51,172 bases of DNA from Fragilaria crotonensis (taxonomy: Eukaryota; Bacillariophyta; Fragilariophyceae; Fragilariales; Fragilariaceae), in the NCBI GenBank assembly GCA_022925895.1, contig JAKSYS010000457.1, positions 1 through 51,172 on the forward strand. The letters run 5' to 3'. The position numbers and the translations under genes are program-made. Below, piece after piece: positions 33,801 through 46,000 of this stretch. Within the stretch, counting starts at the first letter, position 1, and every line of letters starts with the position of its first letter. The notes beneath the pieces were generated by a model. It worked only from the letters and a program-made list of their open reading frames with translations, ran no database searches and was not told the DNA's origin.

Positions 33801-36605
33801 CTGCCCTCGGATTCACGGACAACGGAAGTATGTCCTTTGAAGATCTCGTAACAAGCCTTGAAGATCTAGCACAAACATGGGAGAAACTATTGCACTACTC
33901 CGGAGGTTCTCTAAATCTTTCAAAATGCTCGTGGTTTGTCATGTATTGGGATTGGAGGTCAGGACGTCCCATTCTTCGAGAGCAAACGATAGATCCCCTC
34001 GCAACAGTCAGATTGAGCCAAGGACAAGATCCGCACCGAGTTGTAATTCGCCGACAATCACTCAATCAAGCAACACGAATACTTGGAGTTTACCAAAACC
34101 CGATCGGCGATTTTTCCCACCACGTTTCCATACTGAAGAAAAAGGCCGACGAGTACGCATCCCGGATACAGACACCACGGTTGACGTCGAGCGACATAAG
34201 AGTTTTCGTACGAACAACCTATGAGCCAGCAATGCGATACTCGCTTCCAGCGTTAGCGATCGATGAGGAGGAGTTGGAACAGATACAAACAAGGATATTG
34301 CCGGCAATTGTACAAAAGCTAGGGATGAATAGGAATCTACCAACAGCAGTCCGCCACGGGCCGCTTTCCATGGGAGGATTGGGACTGATGGATCTTCGCA
34401 CCGAGTGTGGAATTGAGATGGTGAAGTACTTTCGCCATCATATCTACCGTCGTACGGAAGTGGGAGAACTTTTGGTCATACAATTGAAGACGCTTCAGTT
34501 GGAAGCGGGTATTTTGTCCCATCTTCTGGAGCATCCAACAATCGTTTTGGATTACCTGACGCCAACGTGGATCCTTTCTCTCCGCCAATTTCTGTCGAAT
34601 CACAACATGGCGATCCATGTTACGGATGTACTACAAGTTGATCTAAAAGGGAAGCAGGATACGGCAATCATGGATCCTGATCGGCTATCCCGATACTCTC
34701 GTGTTCAACAAAGGGATATAAATTTGGTTCGCCTATACCTGCAATGTTTCAAGCTGTCTGACTTGTGTTGCTCCCACGACCACAGAAAGATCTCCCAACA
34801 TCTCCTAGGGGGTGACAGGCCTCCACATTTCGAAACCATACCTGGGTGGCCTCGCCAGGAGCGACCGTCCGCCCACCAACGACGACTATGGCGACGTTAT
34901 ATCTCGTCAAATTATTTACGATATGGAGACTTATGGAAGAGGAGACCGATAGACAATCTGCAAGAAATCAAGCAGAATATCCGGCCGCGGGAAGAGCCCG
35001 CTGATCTTTTCACTAATAGTACGGACAGCATCCAAATGGAAACGCTACCCCCTTATCAACGACGGTTACTCAGTTCAGTCCGACTATGTGTATCTGAAGC
35101 AGAAGTATGGGAAGCCAGCCGCTCGAAAAAGAATCTCACGATTGCTAGCGACGGCGGTTTGAAAGATGCTAGGGTACATTCGGGTGGACACTGAGCACTT
35201 CAGAGAATATCATCCTGTACGAAGGATCGGGACCAGTCGACGGGCCCAGAGATGTTGCTAATTCGACTCGATGCGAGATTGCTGGATTGGCTGCTCCACT
35301 CCTGTTACTGTCGTTGCTCGTTCACCAGTGGGGCACAAAGATTCAGGGGAAGCTACGGTGGGTGTGTGACAGTAAAGCAGCAATTTCGAACGTCGAGAAG
35401 CATACTTCAGCCCATAAGCCCAGGTGGAAACAACCCACAAACTCAGATCTCCTTGCCCAGATAAGATCGTATCGAACTTCTCTACGCTCTCAGCTTCTAC
35501 CAACATGGGTAAAAGGTCATCAAAGTACAAAAATCCAAGCAAGGATGTCATCCGAAACAACCGCGCGGACGAACTAGCTACCGAATATCGCAATGGTACC
35601 ACAAGACGACAGTCCAGAGAAATCACGGTCCATATTCCAGAGTCGAGAGTCTCCATTTGGATTCAAGGCATTCAGCAAGTAGGACAGGTGGAGGAGTGTA
35701 TCCGCTTCCACATCAACGGCTATCATTTGCGTCAACATTTACAAGCTCGTCACAAGTGGACCGACGACGAGTGGAATACGATTGATATTCAACTACTGAG
35801 CCAGTTCTGCCGGTCGCTGACCCCATCTAAGCACACTGCACAAGTCAAGTTCATGAACAACCAGAGACACACTGGACTACGGAGGTACCAAGTGGCGAAG
35901 ATAAAAGACCCAACCATGAGATTGTGTCCATGCTGTTTTCGGGTGGAGGAAGATGACGACCACGTTCTCCAATGTATTGAAAATCCAGGACGAGAGACAG
36001 CCCTTGGTCTGTTTAGACGAGCGATAGACACTGCGAGTCTGCTCCCACCCGTCAAGGCGCTCAAGCATATGTTGTTAAACTGGCTGGAAAACAAGGACCA
36101 GCATTTGGATATGACGGAGTATCCGAGTCTCCATCAATCTTCGATCGTGAAGGCGGTGGCACAACAGTCACGGATTGGATGGTCTGCAGCCATGCGAGGG
36201 TTCTTCACAGTCGAGTGGCGATACCTAGCATCCCTACCAGCAGGTGATACGGAGGAAATAATCCAGGCAAAGGGTCTCCAGACTATGCGGAAAATCATTC
36301 GAGCAACCCACGAATTCAGTATGTCGATGTGGAAAGCACGGAACCAAAAACTACATGGCCATGACTCGCAGGGTATGCGAGGATTGCGTTGTCCAGAATT
36401 ATTTGAGATCACTCATCTTCACAACCATCCTGAACTCGTAAGCGCGGGCGACCGACATTTCTGTGAACGTCCACTGGGAGATTTACTTCGTGCAAGTCAT
36501 TCAGTAAGGAGGAGGTGGTTACTGTACATGCGAAACGCTCGAGCACGGTACGAACACGACGGTAAAACCCAAACTGCGATTACGGAATTCTTCAAGAGAC
36601 TATAA
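30807..36605 (+). CDS. Inner LINE ORF2: endonuclease, reverse transcriptase, RNase H
   Basis: The ATG at 30807 shares its A with the ORF1 stop TAA. Endonuclease at about 31120-31960: LRIFFQNVKG, AETNTAW, MMDANGT, NRRIDYILG, QSDHRGLYVD. Reverse transcriptase at about 32990-33960: TTTSPSGRHLGHYKALV, RIIHLFEADYNLFLK, NDASACFDRI, AFVDDTALGF. RNase H at about 35130-35590: IASDGG, CEIAGLAAPLL, WVCDSKAAI, NNRADELATEY. Cys/His knuckle LCPCCFRVEEDDDHVLQC near 35925-35980. Total about 1,930 codons spread over at least six frame segments. The catalytic residues of all three enzymes can still be found, so decay is recent or partly technical. Confidence 0.85.
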
Positions 36606-36736
36606 TCGTGGAACATTTTAGTAAGGGGCCGCGACACTGTACTAGTACAGTGACGCCACTCCGGGGTACACACTTCAATCTTGACAAAGGTTGGAGACGG
36701 TGCTAACCCAATAATTAGTTTATATTTATTTATTTA

Positions 36737-36750
36737 GTTTGGCGCCTTTA
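36737..36750. repeat. Target-site duplication of the inner LINE, right copy
   Basis: Second copy of GTTTGGCGCCTTTA, immediately after the ATTT-rich tail of the inner element. It joins outer-element ORF1 reading LLKAPN on the minus strand. Confidence 0.95.
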
Positions 36751-38045
36751 GTAAGATATACCCTGCGACGACCGATTTCCCTCCAGTACTGCTGGAATTA
36801 GAGATTTTTATTTCCACATTGTTATCTTTCAATGTCTGTTTCTTCCCGGGTGTGGTTTGCCATTTGATTGGATTATCATTAAAGCCCACTCGAACTCCAA
36901 AAACTATCTGTGATGTCATTTTAATAAACGAGATGTGGGGGGAGACGTAATCTCTAAGTTCCGCTCCTGTCAGGTTTGATACAACCGCTGATGCCTTAAG
37001 ATCTTTGCTTTCCCAACGATACAGCATACCTTCCTTGTCGTCGAGAACCGAAGAGAGCAGGGTTTGAATCGTTGTGTTGAGCTTTTCCTTATCTTGTTCA
37101 TACTGTTGGATGCCTCCCACTGGTTTCCACTTTACCGTCAGCCGATGTGTGCCATCATTTACTGGTACATTGTGAAAAGCTTGCAGCTTTGGTAGTGCGT
37201 CCGACCATGTCGCTGTTGTGGTTCCTTTACTATGATCTTCCTCCATAAGAACCGCATCTTCATCTTCTTCCTGAACTGTAGACACTTGTGGTAGTTTAGA
37301 AGCTGGTTTCATATGCTTTTGATATCGCTTCGATTGCTTGAGCTGGTTATGGAGCTCTTTGATTGCTTGCCTGGCCGGAATGTTGCTGTGTTTTCCATAT
37401 CACTGATATGTCGTTGTGCTTCGTTCCGTTAATTTGCAGTTCTGTGGTTTGGGTTGGCGTTGCGATTTCCGTTTCTTTAGGTGGACTTTTTGCCTCTACG
37501 CCTGCCGCGTTCAGGTACATCAATCCATCCATCGGAGTCTTTGTTTCCTGTGCTAACGTCTTCCATGGAGGTATCCGCATCTTTAGAATTTTCCATTCCT
37601 TCAATGTTGCGAGTATCGACTTGCAACGATTCGGGTTCATGATATGCGACGTAGATGTGGCTATAGTTTGTCGTCCATTCTGCAACTTTTCTGAGATCTC
37701 GAACTCTCTATCCAAGTGATACATGAATTGGTACCAGATGGCTTTGTGTACCGCCAAAGGATTGTTGTCAAAGTTACTCCACAATTCTTCAAATTCGCTA
37801 CAATCTTCGTACCCAAAGAATCCTAATTCCAGATAACGAGCCCATCCCGTCGGCGTTCCTCCATATTTCTGGTATCGATTGGCATTTTCGTTTCGACGGT
37901 TGCGTTCACTGTCCGTAAACCAATCCGGACCATCTGGATATGGAATTTCTTCCCACTGGTCGCATTCGAACCCATACACAGAGTGCTCTACTTCCTCGAA
38001 GGTAGGATACGCTGGGGGTGGCGGCATCGCCGCTTCGTCGGTCAT
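36737..38045 (-). CDS. Outer LINE ORF1, 5' part (before the insertion)
   Basis: Begins at ATG 38045 (MTDEAAMPPPPAYP) and contains YGFECDQW, GPDWFTDSERNRRNENANRY, AIWYQFMYHLDREFE, HRLTVKWKP, MLYRWESKDLK, LRDYVSPH and IVFGVRVGFNDNP, each with a counterpart in the inner element. One frame change near 37375 separates two open segments. The insertion puts a TAA right after LLKAPN; without it the frame continues at 27422. Confidence 0.85.
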
Positions 38046-38146
38046 GGTCAATCAACGGTTGGTTACGCTACGATTTCCTATTTAAAGTACGTACGTTCGG
38101 GCTGCGGACAGACCGTTCACTCGTAAATTTAAATTAGAAAATTGTG
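38046..38146 (-). promoter_or_regulatory. 5' UTR / probable internal promoter of the outer LINE
   Basis: Minus-strand 5' end beginning CACAATTTTCTA, with GTCTGTCCGCAG at +34 (38113-38102) and TAAATAGGAA at +63 (38084-38075). These are the same blocks at the same distances as in the inner element. Confidence 0.6.
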
Positions 38147-38163
38147 TTCAAGTCATATCCCTA
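38147..38163. repeat. Target-site duplication of the outer LINE, right copy
   Basis: Second copy of TTCAAGTCATATCCCTA at the 5' end of the outer element. Confidence 0.93.
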
Positions 38164-38397
38164 GTCTTAGAATCACTGATGAAGAAATGTCAAAGAAAAC
38201 GTAACCTTTTTCTTCCCTTATGATTATCGTTACTTTCCATACATGATGCTTTCTTCTCCTATCCTTGATTTCACTTTTCTTTCTCTCCTGTGTAGCACTT
38301 CTTCTTCTTTCTTACTCGAATCTCCGATCTTATGTGTTGTTATTATAAATCGTGATATCTCTCTTACTTTCCCCTGGGTAGTTAAAATCTCATATCC

Positions 38398-39660
38398 TCA
38401 GAGAAAAGGACACTCAACCTTGTGTCGGCCTGATCTCCAATCATAAACTTGGCAGAGTTTGCTGCAATACTTCGCCCGGCAGCATCGGCTGCACATCTTC
38501 ATACGAGACACTCGGGTGTTGGACATTGCTCCCGGTGTATTAGGCGCTTGATCCTTTGATAATGTAAAGGGGCGTCGATTTCGTCCTGCACTGGTCATGT
38601 TCGATGCGTTCAAAGCGATGCTAGCATTCTGCGCTCGATGTGCCCATCGTCCACAGAGTGGATTCCAACAATGGCTCGTATTCAGATCTCTCAGATGAGG
38701 GCAAATAACGTAGTGACGACCCAACAGACGATTGAGGCTTGTAGGATCCAGATATTGACAAAGTTCCCCTGCCGTCGGCTCGCCGAATTTGGTCTTCAAG
38801 TCGCGAGCCGGCAAGATTTCCTGAAGAGCAGGAAGATACCCCAACTCGGCTGCTTCGCTCATATAGCGTCGTGCCTCACGAGGTTTTATGTCCCGCAACA
38901 TGATTCCCAAAGTGTAGGTGGCCCGAATATAGCCCCGCTTACTAGCAAGCTTCAATAAGCTGATCCCCTTGTCCACATCGTGGAGGCAGTAGCTCTTGAT
39001 CATTCCCAACCTGAATTCGGCGAGAATGGTGAGATTTATATCAAGAAAGGTTGCGCGCATTTATCAGAATAAGATAGCACAGAGTACGTACATATAAATG
39101 GCCTCCAAATTGCCGGCTTGGCAGTAGGGAGTCAACTTAATCGAGGCCGTCGCCGGAGTATCTTCATCTCGCAGCAAACCTCCCTTTCCATTGACATCGC
39201 CCCCGAGCGAGACATTCGCTAGCAACTCAGGCGAATCGTTGGATATTCGTTGAAAGGTTTTACAGGTCGTTTGAATTGCGAAGCGATCTTGGGTAGAACC
39301 ACAGAAAGCAAGGACATGGTGCAAGACTTCGGTTGGCACCATTTGAATTAATTTTGACTCTTCCTTGATAACTGAGCGAACTTTCTTCGCAGGAGGTTCT
39401 AAACAGACTTCGACGCTGCTGCCATCCGTCGAGATGACGTAATGTTGTCCATGACCTACGCCCTGGGCGTCGGCCACAATCGCCCCCGTTTCGCGCAATC
39501 GTTTCCTACTCTCCAATCGTTTCCCAGTAACTGTACAGCTGCTTTGGCTGACTTGGCTGTGTTCGTTCGTAGTCGGAATATCGGGCAGAGTGCTCACCGG
39601 ATTGTTCTTTAAATGTTGGTGAGGAGTCCCATGGAACAAATCATTGAAAAACGAAAACAT
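38398..39660 (-). CDS. F-box-like / Sel1-like / MYND zinc-finger protein
   Basis: Two exons, 39660-39092 and 39010-38398. Intron 39011-39091 (GTACGT to TTCAG) gives the in-frame join GNLEAIYM-LGMIKSYC; product 393 residues. The N-terminal half has a basic RKRLRE stretch, then LIQMVPTEVLHHVLAFCG with FAIQTTCKTFQRISND, which resembles an F-box. The middle has Sel1-like helical repeats (DKGISLLKLASKRGYIRATYTLG, EARRYMSEAAELGYLPAL). The C-terminus is a MYND-type zinc finger ending CSRCCRAKYCSKLCQ...HKVEC. Proteins of this layout are a large family in diatoms. By analogy it may be a substrate adaptor or protein-interaction module; no target can be named. The reading frame is intact. Confidence 0.82.
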
Positions 39661-40754
39661 GTTAATTTGTACTGGTACTGATATTAGTACGACAGTGCGA
39701 ACGCCTTCGAGTGGACTTGTCCGTGCAGACGCAGCCTAGTACTACTTCCACGGGAGCAGCACCCGAACCAAACAGGGATGATGAAAGAAACCGAAACCTC
39801 AACCAACCCCTTGTTCCCAGATCCCCCACAAGCACAGATGGTACGAGGAAGAGTAGAGGAGGGTTGCGGAAAGGAGAGTAGTGCGAGACGAGCGGCGACA
39901 ATCCCCAATACCACAAACACTCGTTGTGGAGTTAAAAGCCGGTCTCGCTGGACGGGGTGCACACGTCGAACGCCAGAAAACGCGGCATACCAGAGGGCGG
40001 TATGACTCGGGCTCGCTGCTTCCGGTGCGATCCAGGACTTTTTTGTATACCAAGAGTTCATGTACATTTCTACGTGTTCCAAACTTCCTGAGGATGAGAA
40101 TTTTTCAGGGATTTGAATTTGCCTTTCCACGTAGAACTGATACTACTTGCAGGACCACTCCTGGTATTGAACCCCGAGAAAAAATGGAGCTATGAACATA
40201 CATGTTGGCGCTACTGTATGATATCATATGAGGTTGCTGACACTCATCTGACACCAGAAAATAAAATCAAGATATACGTAACAGGAGACATATATATTAT
40301 TTGCGTTTCCATGTGTGAATGACGACATGATGCCTGCTTTACACATACGACGTCTGAAAGGACAGGTATCATATATAGTATCATAATGCATACGACCGCA
40401 TTCCAGATGCTGCATGCAGTGGTTTTACCATTCATAAAGTGTGTACCGTCGGACACTGATCATTCAGGAATGATCTCTCTAAGCCGTGGACCAATACAAT
40501 ATCGAATTAGAGAACTACGGATTCACCAGAATAAGTCTCGGAGTCTGACGCAATCTGTCACAAGGGATCCGAGCACTGAGTTTCTAGTAAGTCGGAATTC
40601 ACTCGTGATCACAGTGCTACTGTACGATAGGGGTCGACCGAAGACCTCGTCCTAATTTCTAACCGCATTGTCTACTACGTAGCGACAGCTGATGAGCTCC
40701 ATGGCACCGCGGCTCTGTCACACTTACAAGAAGAGGCAGCATTCAGCGCTCACA
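39661..40754. other. Intergenic, no supported gene
   Basis: Contains the upstream region of the MYND gene and the 3' flank of the E1-beta gene. Only short frames without recognisable family content are present, and I see no repeats or RNA gene. Confidence 0.5.
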
Positions 40755-42073
40755 CTATCTTGCAAAGTCGCAAACATACCGGATGGCCTCCAAGTTTTTT
40801 AATGCATCCGGAAGGTAGTACTTCTCGAAGACCAACGGGAAAGGTGTGTCGTAGCCACACACTCGTTGAATCGGAGCCTCTAGCGATAGGAAGCATCGCT
40901 CTTGTATAGTTGCCACAATTTCGGCTCCGAATCCACATGTTATGGGTGCTTCATGACTGACAATAAGTTTTCCAGTCTTGTTCACCGACTTCTCAATCGT
41001 GTCGGCGTCCCACGGCAAAATAGTTTGCAAGTCAATCAGCTCGGCACTAATACCGTACTGTTTCTGGGCCAAGTCACAGGCAGCCTCTAGGACTCTCAAC
41101 TGTGCACCCCATCCGACCACAGTCACATCGCTTCCGGGTCGCATTATCTCCGCTTCGCCCAAGGGGAGCTCGTAATCACCAGAGGGAACTTGCTCGACTG
41201 CCGTCCGATACAATGCCTTCAAAAGACAACACAAAACGTTAAGAAAACAATGATACAAAATGCTTGGCGTGGCACTATCACGAGCAAAATGCGTGCGTTC
41301 AACAGGTTAACCGCCAATCAGAGAAACAAAACACACGCACTCACCTTAGGTTCAAGAAATATGACCGGATCAGGACATCGAATTGCACTTAGTAGCAATC
41401 CCTTAGCTGCCTTGGGGCCCCGGGGCATGACAACCACCAGTCCTGGTGTATGTGCAAGGTATGCTTCTGGACTTTGGGAATGGTAATGACCGCCATGACC
41501 TACGGCTCCACAAGGAGTGCGCACCGTGACACCCCCGCATTGCCATTGATTTCCACTGCGGTACCTGAATTTCGCCATTTCGTTAACGATCTGGTCCATG
41601 GCTGGAAAAATGTAGTCTGCAAATTGAATTTCGGCAATGGCTGTCCCTCCCATGGACGCATATCCTATAGCAAAGCCAACAATGCCATTCTCGGAGAGAG
41701 GTGTGTTGAATACGCGGTCCTTTCCGAACTGTTCTTGAAGGCCCTGGGAGCAACGAAAGACTCCGCCGAAACCAACATCTTCTCCAAAGACAATAGCGCT
41801 TCCGTCTGTTTTCATGGCAATCGACATGGCGTCATTGATCGCGGTAAACAGATTCATTTTTCGATCGGCATTTTCATTCGTTGTCGGAGATGTTGTGGTC
41901 TCGAAGTCAATTGATTGTGGTTGTGTCTGGACAGCACTTGCCGTCGAGAAAACTCTGCGATGAAGAATAGAGCTTTGATTCAGAATCATCGCCTGACATT
42001 GTTGTATCTGATGTTTGGACTGACGACAAGCACGAAGAATTGTCCTTGTCTTGACCCACATCGCGTGTGACAT
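40755..42073 (-). CDS. BCKDHB: Branched-chain 2-oxoacid dehydrogenase E1 subunit beta, mitochondrial
   Basis: Beta chain of the thiamine-diphosphate-dependent E1 component, which decarboxylates the 2-oxoacids of Leu, Ile and Val in the mitochondrial matrix as an alpha2-beta2 tetramer. Exons 42073-41345 and 41216-40755; intron 41217-41344 (GTGAGT to TGAAG) gives the in-frame join [14 protein letters not shown]; product 396 residues. The N-terminus is Arg/Ser-rich with RRVFSTAS, a mitochondrial presequence. Family segments include [77 protein letters not shown]-type [11 protein letters not shown], and [25 protein letters not shown] and CGYDTPFP favour the branched-chain enzyme over pyruvate dehydrogenase. 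No frame problems. Confidence 0.93.
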
Positions 42074-43086
42074 TCACAATTCTCGACCTCGACAAGAAGC
42101 ACAATCACCCACTATTGAAGATTAAGGATATCCCGCAGGCGATGCATAAAAATACTCAGCTGCAACTGCTCTGGTGTCGAATTTTGAATGTATGGTAAGC
42201 AAATCAATGATGGGAGGGGATCATGGGATGAAATGGAATGAGAATCCAACACCGATCCCTGATGTTGTCTCCAACGAGCCAGACACGAACTTGTACCACG
42301 ATTACCGTAGCCTTCGCCTTTTTGAATCGTACGAATGATGACAGCGCTCATGGGATTGTTCTGTCGGAAGTTCCGCGTCAACATCGCGAATCGCGAGTCT
42401 CACGACGGCGCGACGGAATCATGTATGTAGACCCCACGGCATCGCCATACCGGTCCGGTAAGCTGTACTCGGAGTACGAGTATCACTACTGTACCGAGAG
42501 ACGCTACTGTAGTAACAATGCACCGGTAAATAACGGTAGATTGGTACGGTAGTATTGTGTCTTGTGTGGGAATCGCCATCGAAATTTTGGGATATTTGTA
42601 GACGGGTCATCCTCCGGCCGGAAGTGGCACTTGCGCCCCGCAACGGAAAGGTCTTCAAGTGCGGCCTAATAGAAAAGGCGGCGCAACTGCCACCGCCGGA
42701 TCGACGCTTAAAAACTCGCCGGCCCCTCCCTACGATATTGCTCGCTGCAATACAGTATCTTGCCATATCGATCCACGTGAATCGCAAGCACCTCACACAC
42801 ACACGCAGCAGGCACAACCTGAAGAGCGCCTTGATTTTTTGGGGAGAGTCAAGAGTTGGATCCGGTTGTTTCTCTGTTTTCTCTTGTTGTCCCTCCTTGT
42901 GACTCCCGATCCCTCTGAACCAAAAAGGCTCTCAATCTCTTCCTCAATAGCTCTGTTGTCGCAAGTAAAGGGCTTTGTTGTCGTTGCTGTGTGTGTGCGC
43001 GCGTGTGTGTGTGTCTCGCTCTCTCCAAACCTGGGTGCGTGTCGTAAAAAAAGGCGAACGCCGGCAGTACCGGGGATAACGACAGT
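42074..43086. other. Divergent intergenic region
   Basis: Lies between the E1-beta gene (minus) and the HAT-repeat gene (plus), so it should hold both promoters. It includes a (GT)n/(GCGC) run at about 42990-43017, an ACACAC run near 42800, and pyrimidine-rich stretches before the HAT gene start. A 90-codon minus-strand frame at 42112-42384 has no family support. Confidence 0.45.
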
Positions 43087-46000
43087 ATGGATCCTTCCGT
43101 AACTGGTACTAATCCCAGTGACAGTAGTGGTAGAGGTGGAAATCGAGCGCCTGATGGAACTGCAGAATTATGTAGAATGAGTACTGACTTCCAGGAGCGG
43201 TCCAGACTCTCTGCCTCGGTTGTTGAATCCATTGCTGCTCGCACCACTACTGTTGGTAGACCTACCACCTCCAACAAAATGGCATCCTCAAACACTGCAG
43301 GGCCTCACACCGACGACGAGGAAGATTCCTGGGAAGAGTATGATGATGAACCAATCGTCCTTCACCGAGGAGGCAAACCACGAGCAGATCGACGAAAGGT
43401 TATTGATAACACAACCCCGACGTTGGAAGATGAAGATCGACACAATCACCAGCACCAAACTCGCCACGGCCAAGGTCAGAATGATCAACCGCAGCGTCAT
43501 CGACAACAACAACAGCATCAGTATCAGGTTTCTCATCAAGGTCTGGAAAGACGACGAAGAAGAAGACGATGTCGAAGAAGAAATGATTTCATTAGAACAG
43601 GAACGCATCAGAAGGGCTCGTTCGCATTTGACAATAATTTCAGCCGAACCATCGGCCTCAAATGCATCTTCTGCATGTATTGCCACTTCAGCCACCGCAG
43701 CGAAGCATCATAATCGTGATGACGATGATCAATCTCTTCGACGAACTCCTGGAGCAATCCAGATGCACCTATCCTCGCGGACGGAACTGCTCGGCTTTGG
43801 ACTGGCTCTCACGACACCTTTGGCAGGAGGACATCGAAAGGATCGTCACAGCCCAGCATCTCGACCCCCTCGCGATCCCAGTAACATCAATTCAAGTTCC
43901 AATCTCGCACACCAGAACAGGAGGGAAGATCTATCCTACACGCCTGCAAGCTATGCCCTCACCAAGAACCCACATATCCAGGTCAGTCACGGTGCTTTCT
44001 CCCCCAACACTTTGAGACTCACGGAGGATTTGGATAACCTCCTTGACGAAGAAGATGAAGAGTTAAGGCACCAATTCTTTCAAGAGGGCGAAGATGCGGA
44101 GACGAGTTGGACCAAACGGTACATATTCGAATCGGAAGGAGGGACGGCGGAGCATACTAGAATTGGAAAGAAGAATCGTCGAGTCAGTGGACGGCGTAGT
44201 CGAGGTTCGAATGAGTCTCCTCGTGAATACACTCCCGCCAAGATCAACTACAGCACTTTCTCATGGACCAGCACCAACCACACCACCTAAGAAGGCAGGA
44301 TGGCACGCGAAGCAATGATGACGAAGTTCCCCAGCCTCTCAACTTTGAAGGTGCATTTGCGCCACCATCCGATCGAGGCATTTTCCAACGTCCTGTTCCG
44401 TCATCCGCTCCCAACGACCCTCCCTTCCGTAGACCAATCCCGTCATCCTCACAGAACGATCCGATTGCGTTCTCGACCGGAAGCAAGTCTTTTGTCCCTC
44501 CGCACCAAACATTTAACCCTCATGTTTTTGCCCCTCACCCACAAGTCCATCATGGCCCTCACGTGGGCTATTCTTTGTCCTCGTCTTCTGACATGTCTAA
44601 CCAATCCCTTGCAACGTCCATGGGAGGTCTTTCGCACCTCGGTTATGAGCAACAATCGCATCGAATGGCATCGAGCTTTGTCCCTCCTAACAGCTACGTG
44701 CTAAGCCAGCAACAGCATCGCCACCATCAGCAGCAGCAGCATCCATCGCAGCAGCTGCCTCACGGTGTGGAATGGGCTTCAATGATGATGTCTCCCAACA
44801 GCGCAAGCAACAATGGGAGTCATTACGCCAATCATATGCCCCCTCCTCCTTTGTTTGCCATGCCTACCCAACAGCAGCAACAACAGCATCTCGGGGGATG
44901 GGGCCAGGATATGGAAACGCCATGGATGGATACCAATGCCTTCGGATATGGTTTGATTTCACATCAGAATCATATGCCGCCAAACCCGCATATGTATTCA
45001 CAGCCCACGCCCCACGTGTATTCACAACCACAGCTTCAGCAGAATCATCACCATCATCAACAGCAACAACATCACCAGCAACAACATCACCAGCCATCGC
45101 TGTATTGGAACGACGCACAGAATCTTGGGTACGAAGCAAGATGCAGCCCGACTGCGCAGTCCTTCGAGCCCTCGCAACAGGAAGCAGAACCGTTTGACTC
45201 CGGCGATGGACAATTGGATAATGTTGATCCATCGAAAATTAATCGCCGCGAGTCACGCCTTACGCTTAAGCGCACTGTTAAGAAGCCAATCAAGACCCCT
45301 GCTATTGTCACCAAGGTTGACAAACTTCCTCGCAACATTAACAAGAAAACCCCTCCCATTTCGTCAAGCACTCCATCTCCCAGTAATGCCAAAGTGAACC
45401 CCGTTGTACCTTCTGCGGTCGCTGTCACTTCTAAACGCATCGTCAAGGGTCGTAAGACCGATGAAGATCAGGAGGATCCTGGAGAGACCAAGCGTGCAGA
45501 ACTTGTGGAAAGTCCTGAAACTCGCGCGGCATTCAAGGAGTTTTACCGTAACTTTCGTTTGAACGAGCGTTCCTCGATCCAAGAAGCGAAGGAATACGCA
45601 CTCAAGGCACTCGAAACTGAGCTGTCCTGAGAAGACTCATTGGCGCGTTTATCTCGAACTTGCAGACCTCGCCAAGAGATCGAACAGGTTTGTTGAAAGC
45701 GCGCAAGTTGTACGCTCAAGTTTGTGAGTTGCAGCCCTACGCCAGTCAAGGTTGGCAATTCAGCAAGCTGGAGGAAGAATGCGGCCACATGAGTAGATGT
45801 TCCAAGATCCTGAACGAAGGCCTCAAGTATTGCGCAATCAGCGAGAATCTTCTCAGTCGCGCTATCAAACACGAGGAAAAAATGAACAACCTTTCTCGAG
45901 CCCGAGCTTCTTGCTCGTCTCAAGCACGTTGGGATTGAGAAGGTTTGGAGGACTGTCCTGAAGGCGCTTTATTGGAAGGTCGTGCTGGTAACCATGCCAT

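Larger units (their letters stand above)
27437..36736 (+). mobile_element. Inner LINE-like retrotransposon (9.3 kb), nested
   Basis: Full-length relative of the outer element in the opposite orientation, 9,300 bp, flanked by a perfect 14-bp target duplication. It starts CACAATTTTCTA like the outer element and ends with a T/A-rich tail TTTATATTTATTTATTTA. ORF1 is 27531-30807, ORF2 30807-36605, overlapping as TAATG; no LTRs. The ORF1 N-terminal halves are clearly homologous, but the linkers, endonuclease and 3' UTR differ, so the two are separate subfamilies. Several frame breaks (for example about 29480, 30100, 31300, 32700, 33000, 33300, 35190) indicate a dead copy or sequence errors. Confidence 0.94.
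19351..38146 (-). mobile_element. Outer LINE-like retrotransposon (about 9.5 kb, interrupted)
   Basis: Full-length non-LTR retrotransposon read on the minus strand, 5' end at 38146, 3' end at 19351, split by another element at 27437-36736. Removing that element and one 14-bp duplicate leaves about 9,482 bp. Order: 5' UTR of about 100 bp beginning CACAATTTTCTA, ORF1 (38045 to 25527), ORF2 overlapping by ATGA (25530 to 19478), and a 3' UTR of about 125 bp ending in an oligo(T) run of 13 on the sense strand. Flanked by a perfect 17-bp target duplication and no LTRs. ORF1 and ORF2 each carry single-base frame breaks (about 37375, 24480, 22900), so this copy is probably inactive. Confidence 0.93.

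Noticed and set aside
19351..38146. LTR retrotransposon
   Set aside because: No long terminal repeats, integrase or protease. It has LINE-type endonuclease, variable-length target duplications (14 and 17 bp) and shared 5' ends.
42112..42384. 90-codon minus-strand frame upstream of the E1-beta gene
   Set aside because: No family resemblance, and it lies in the expected promoter region.
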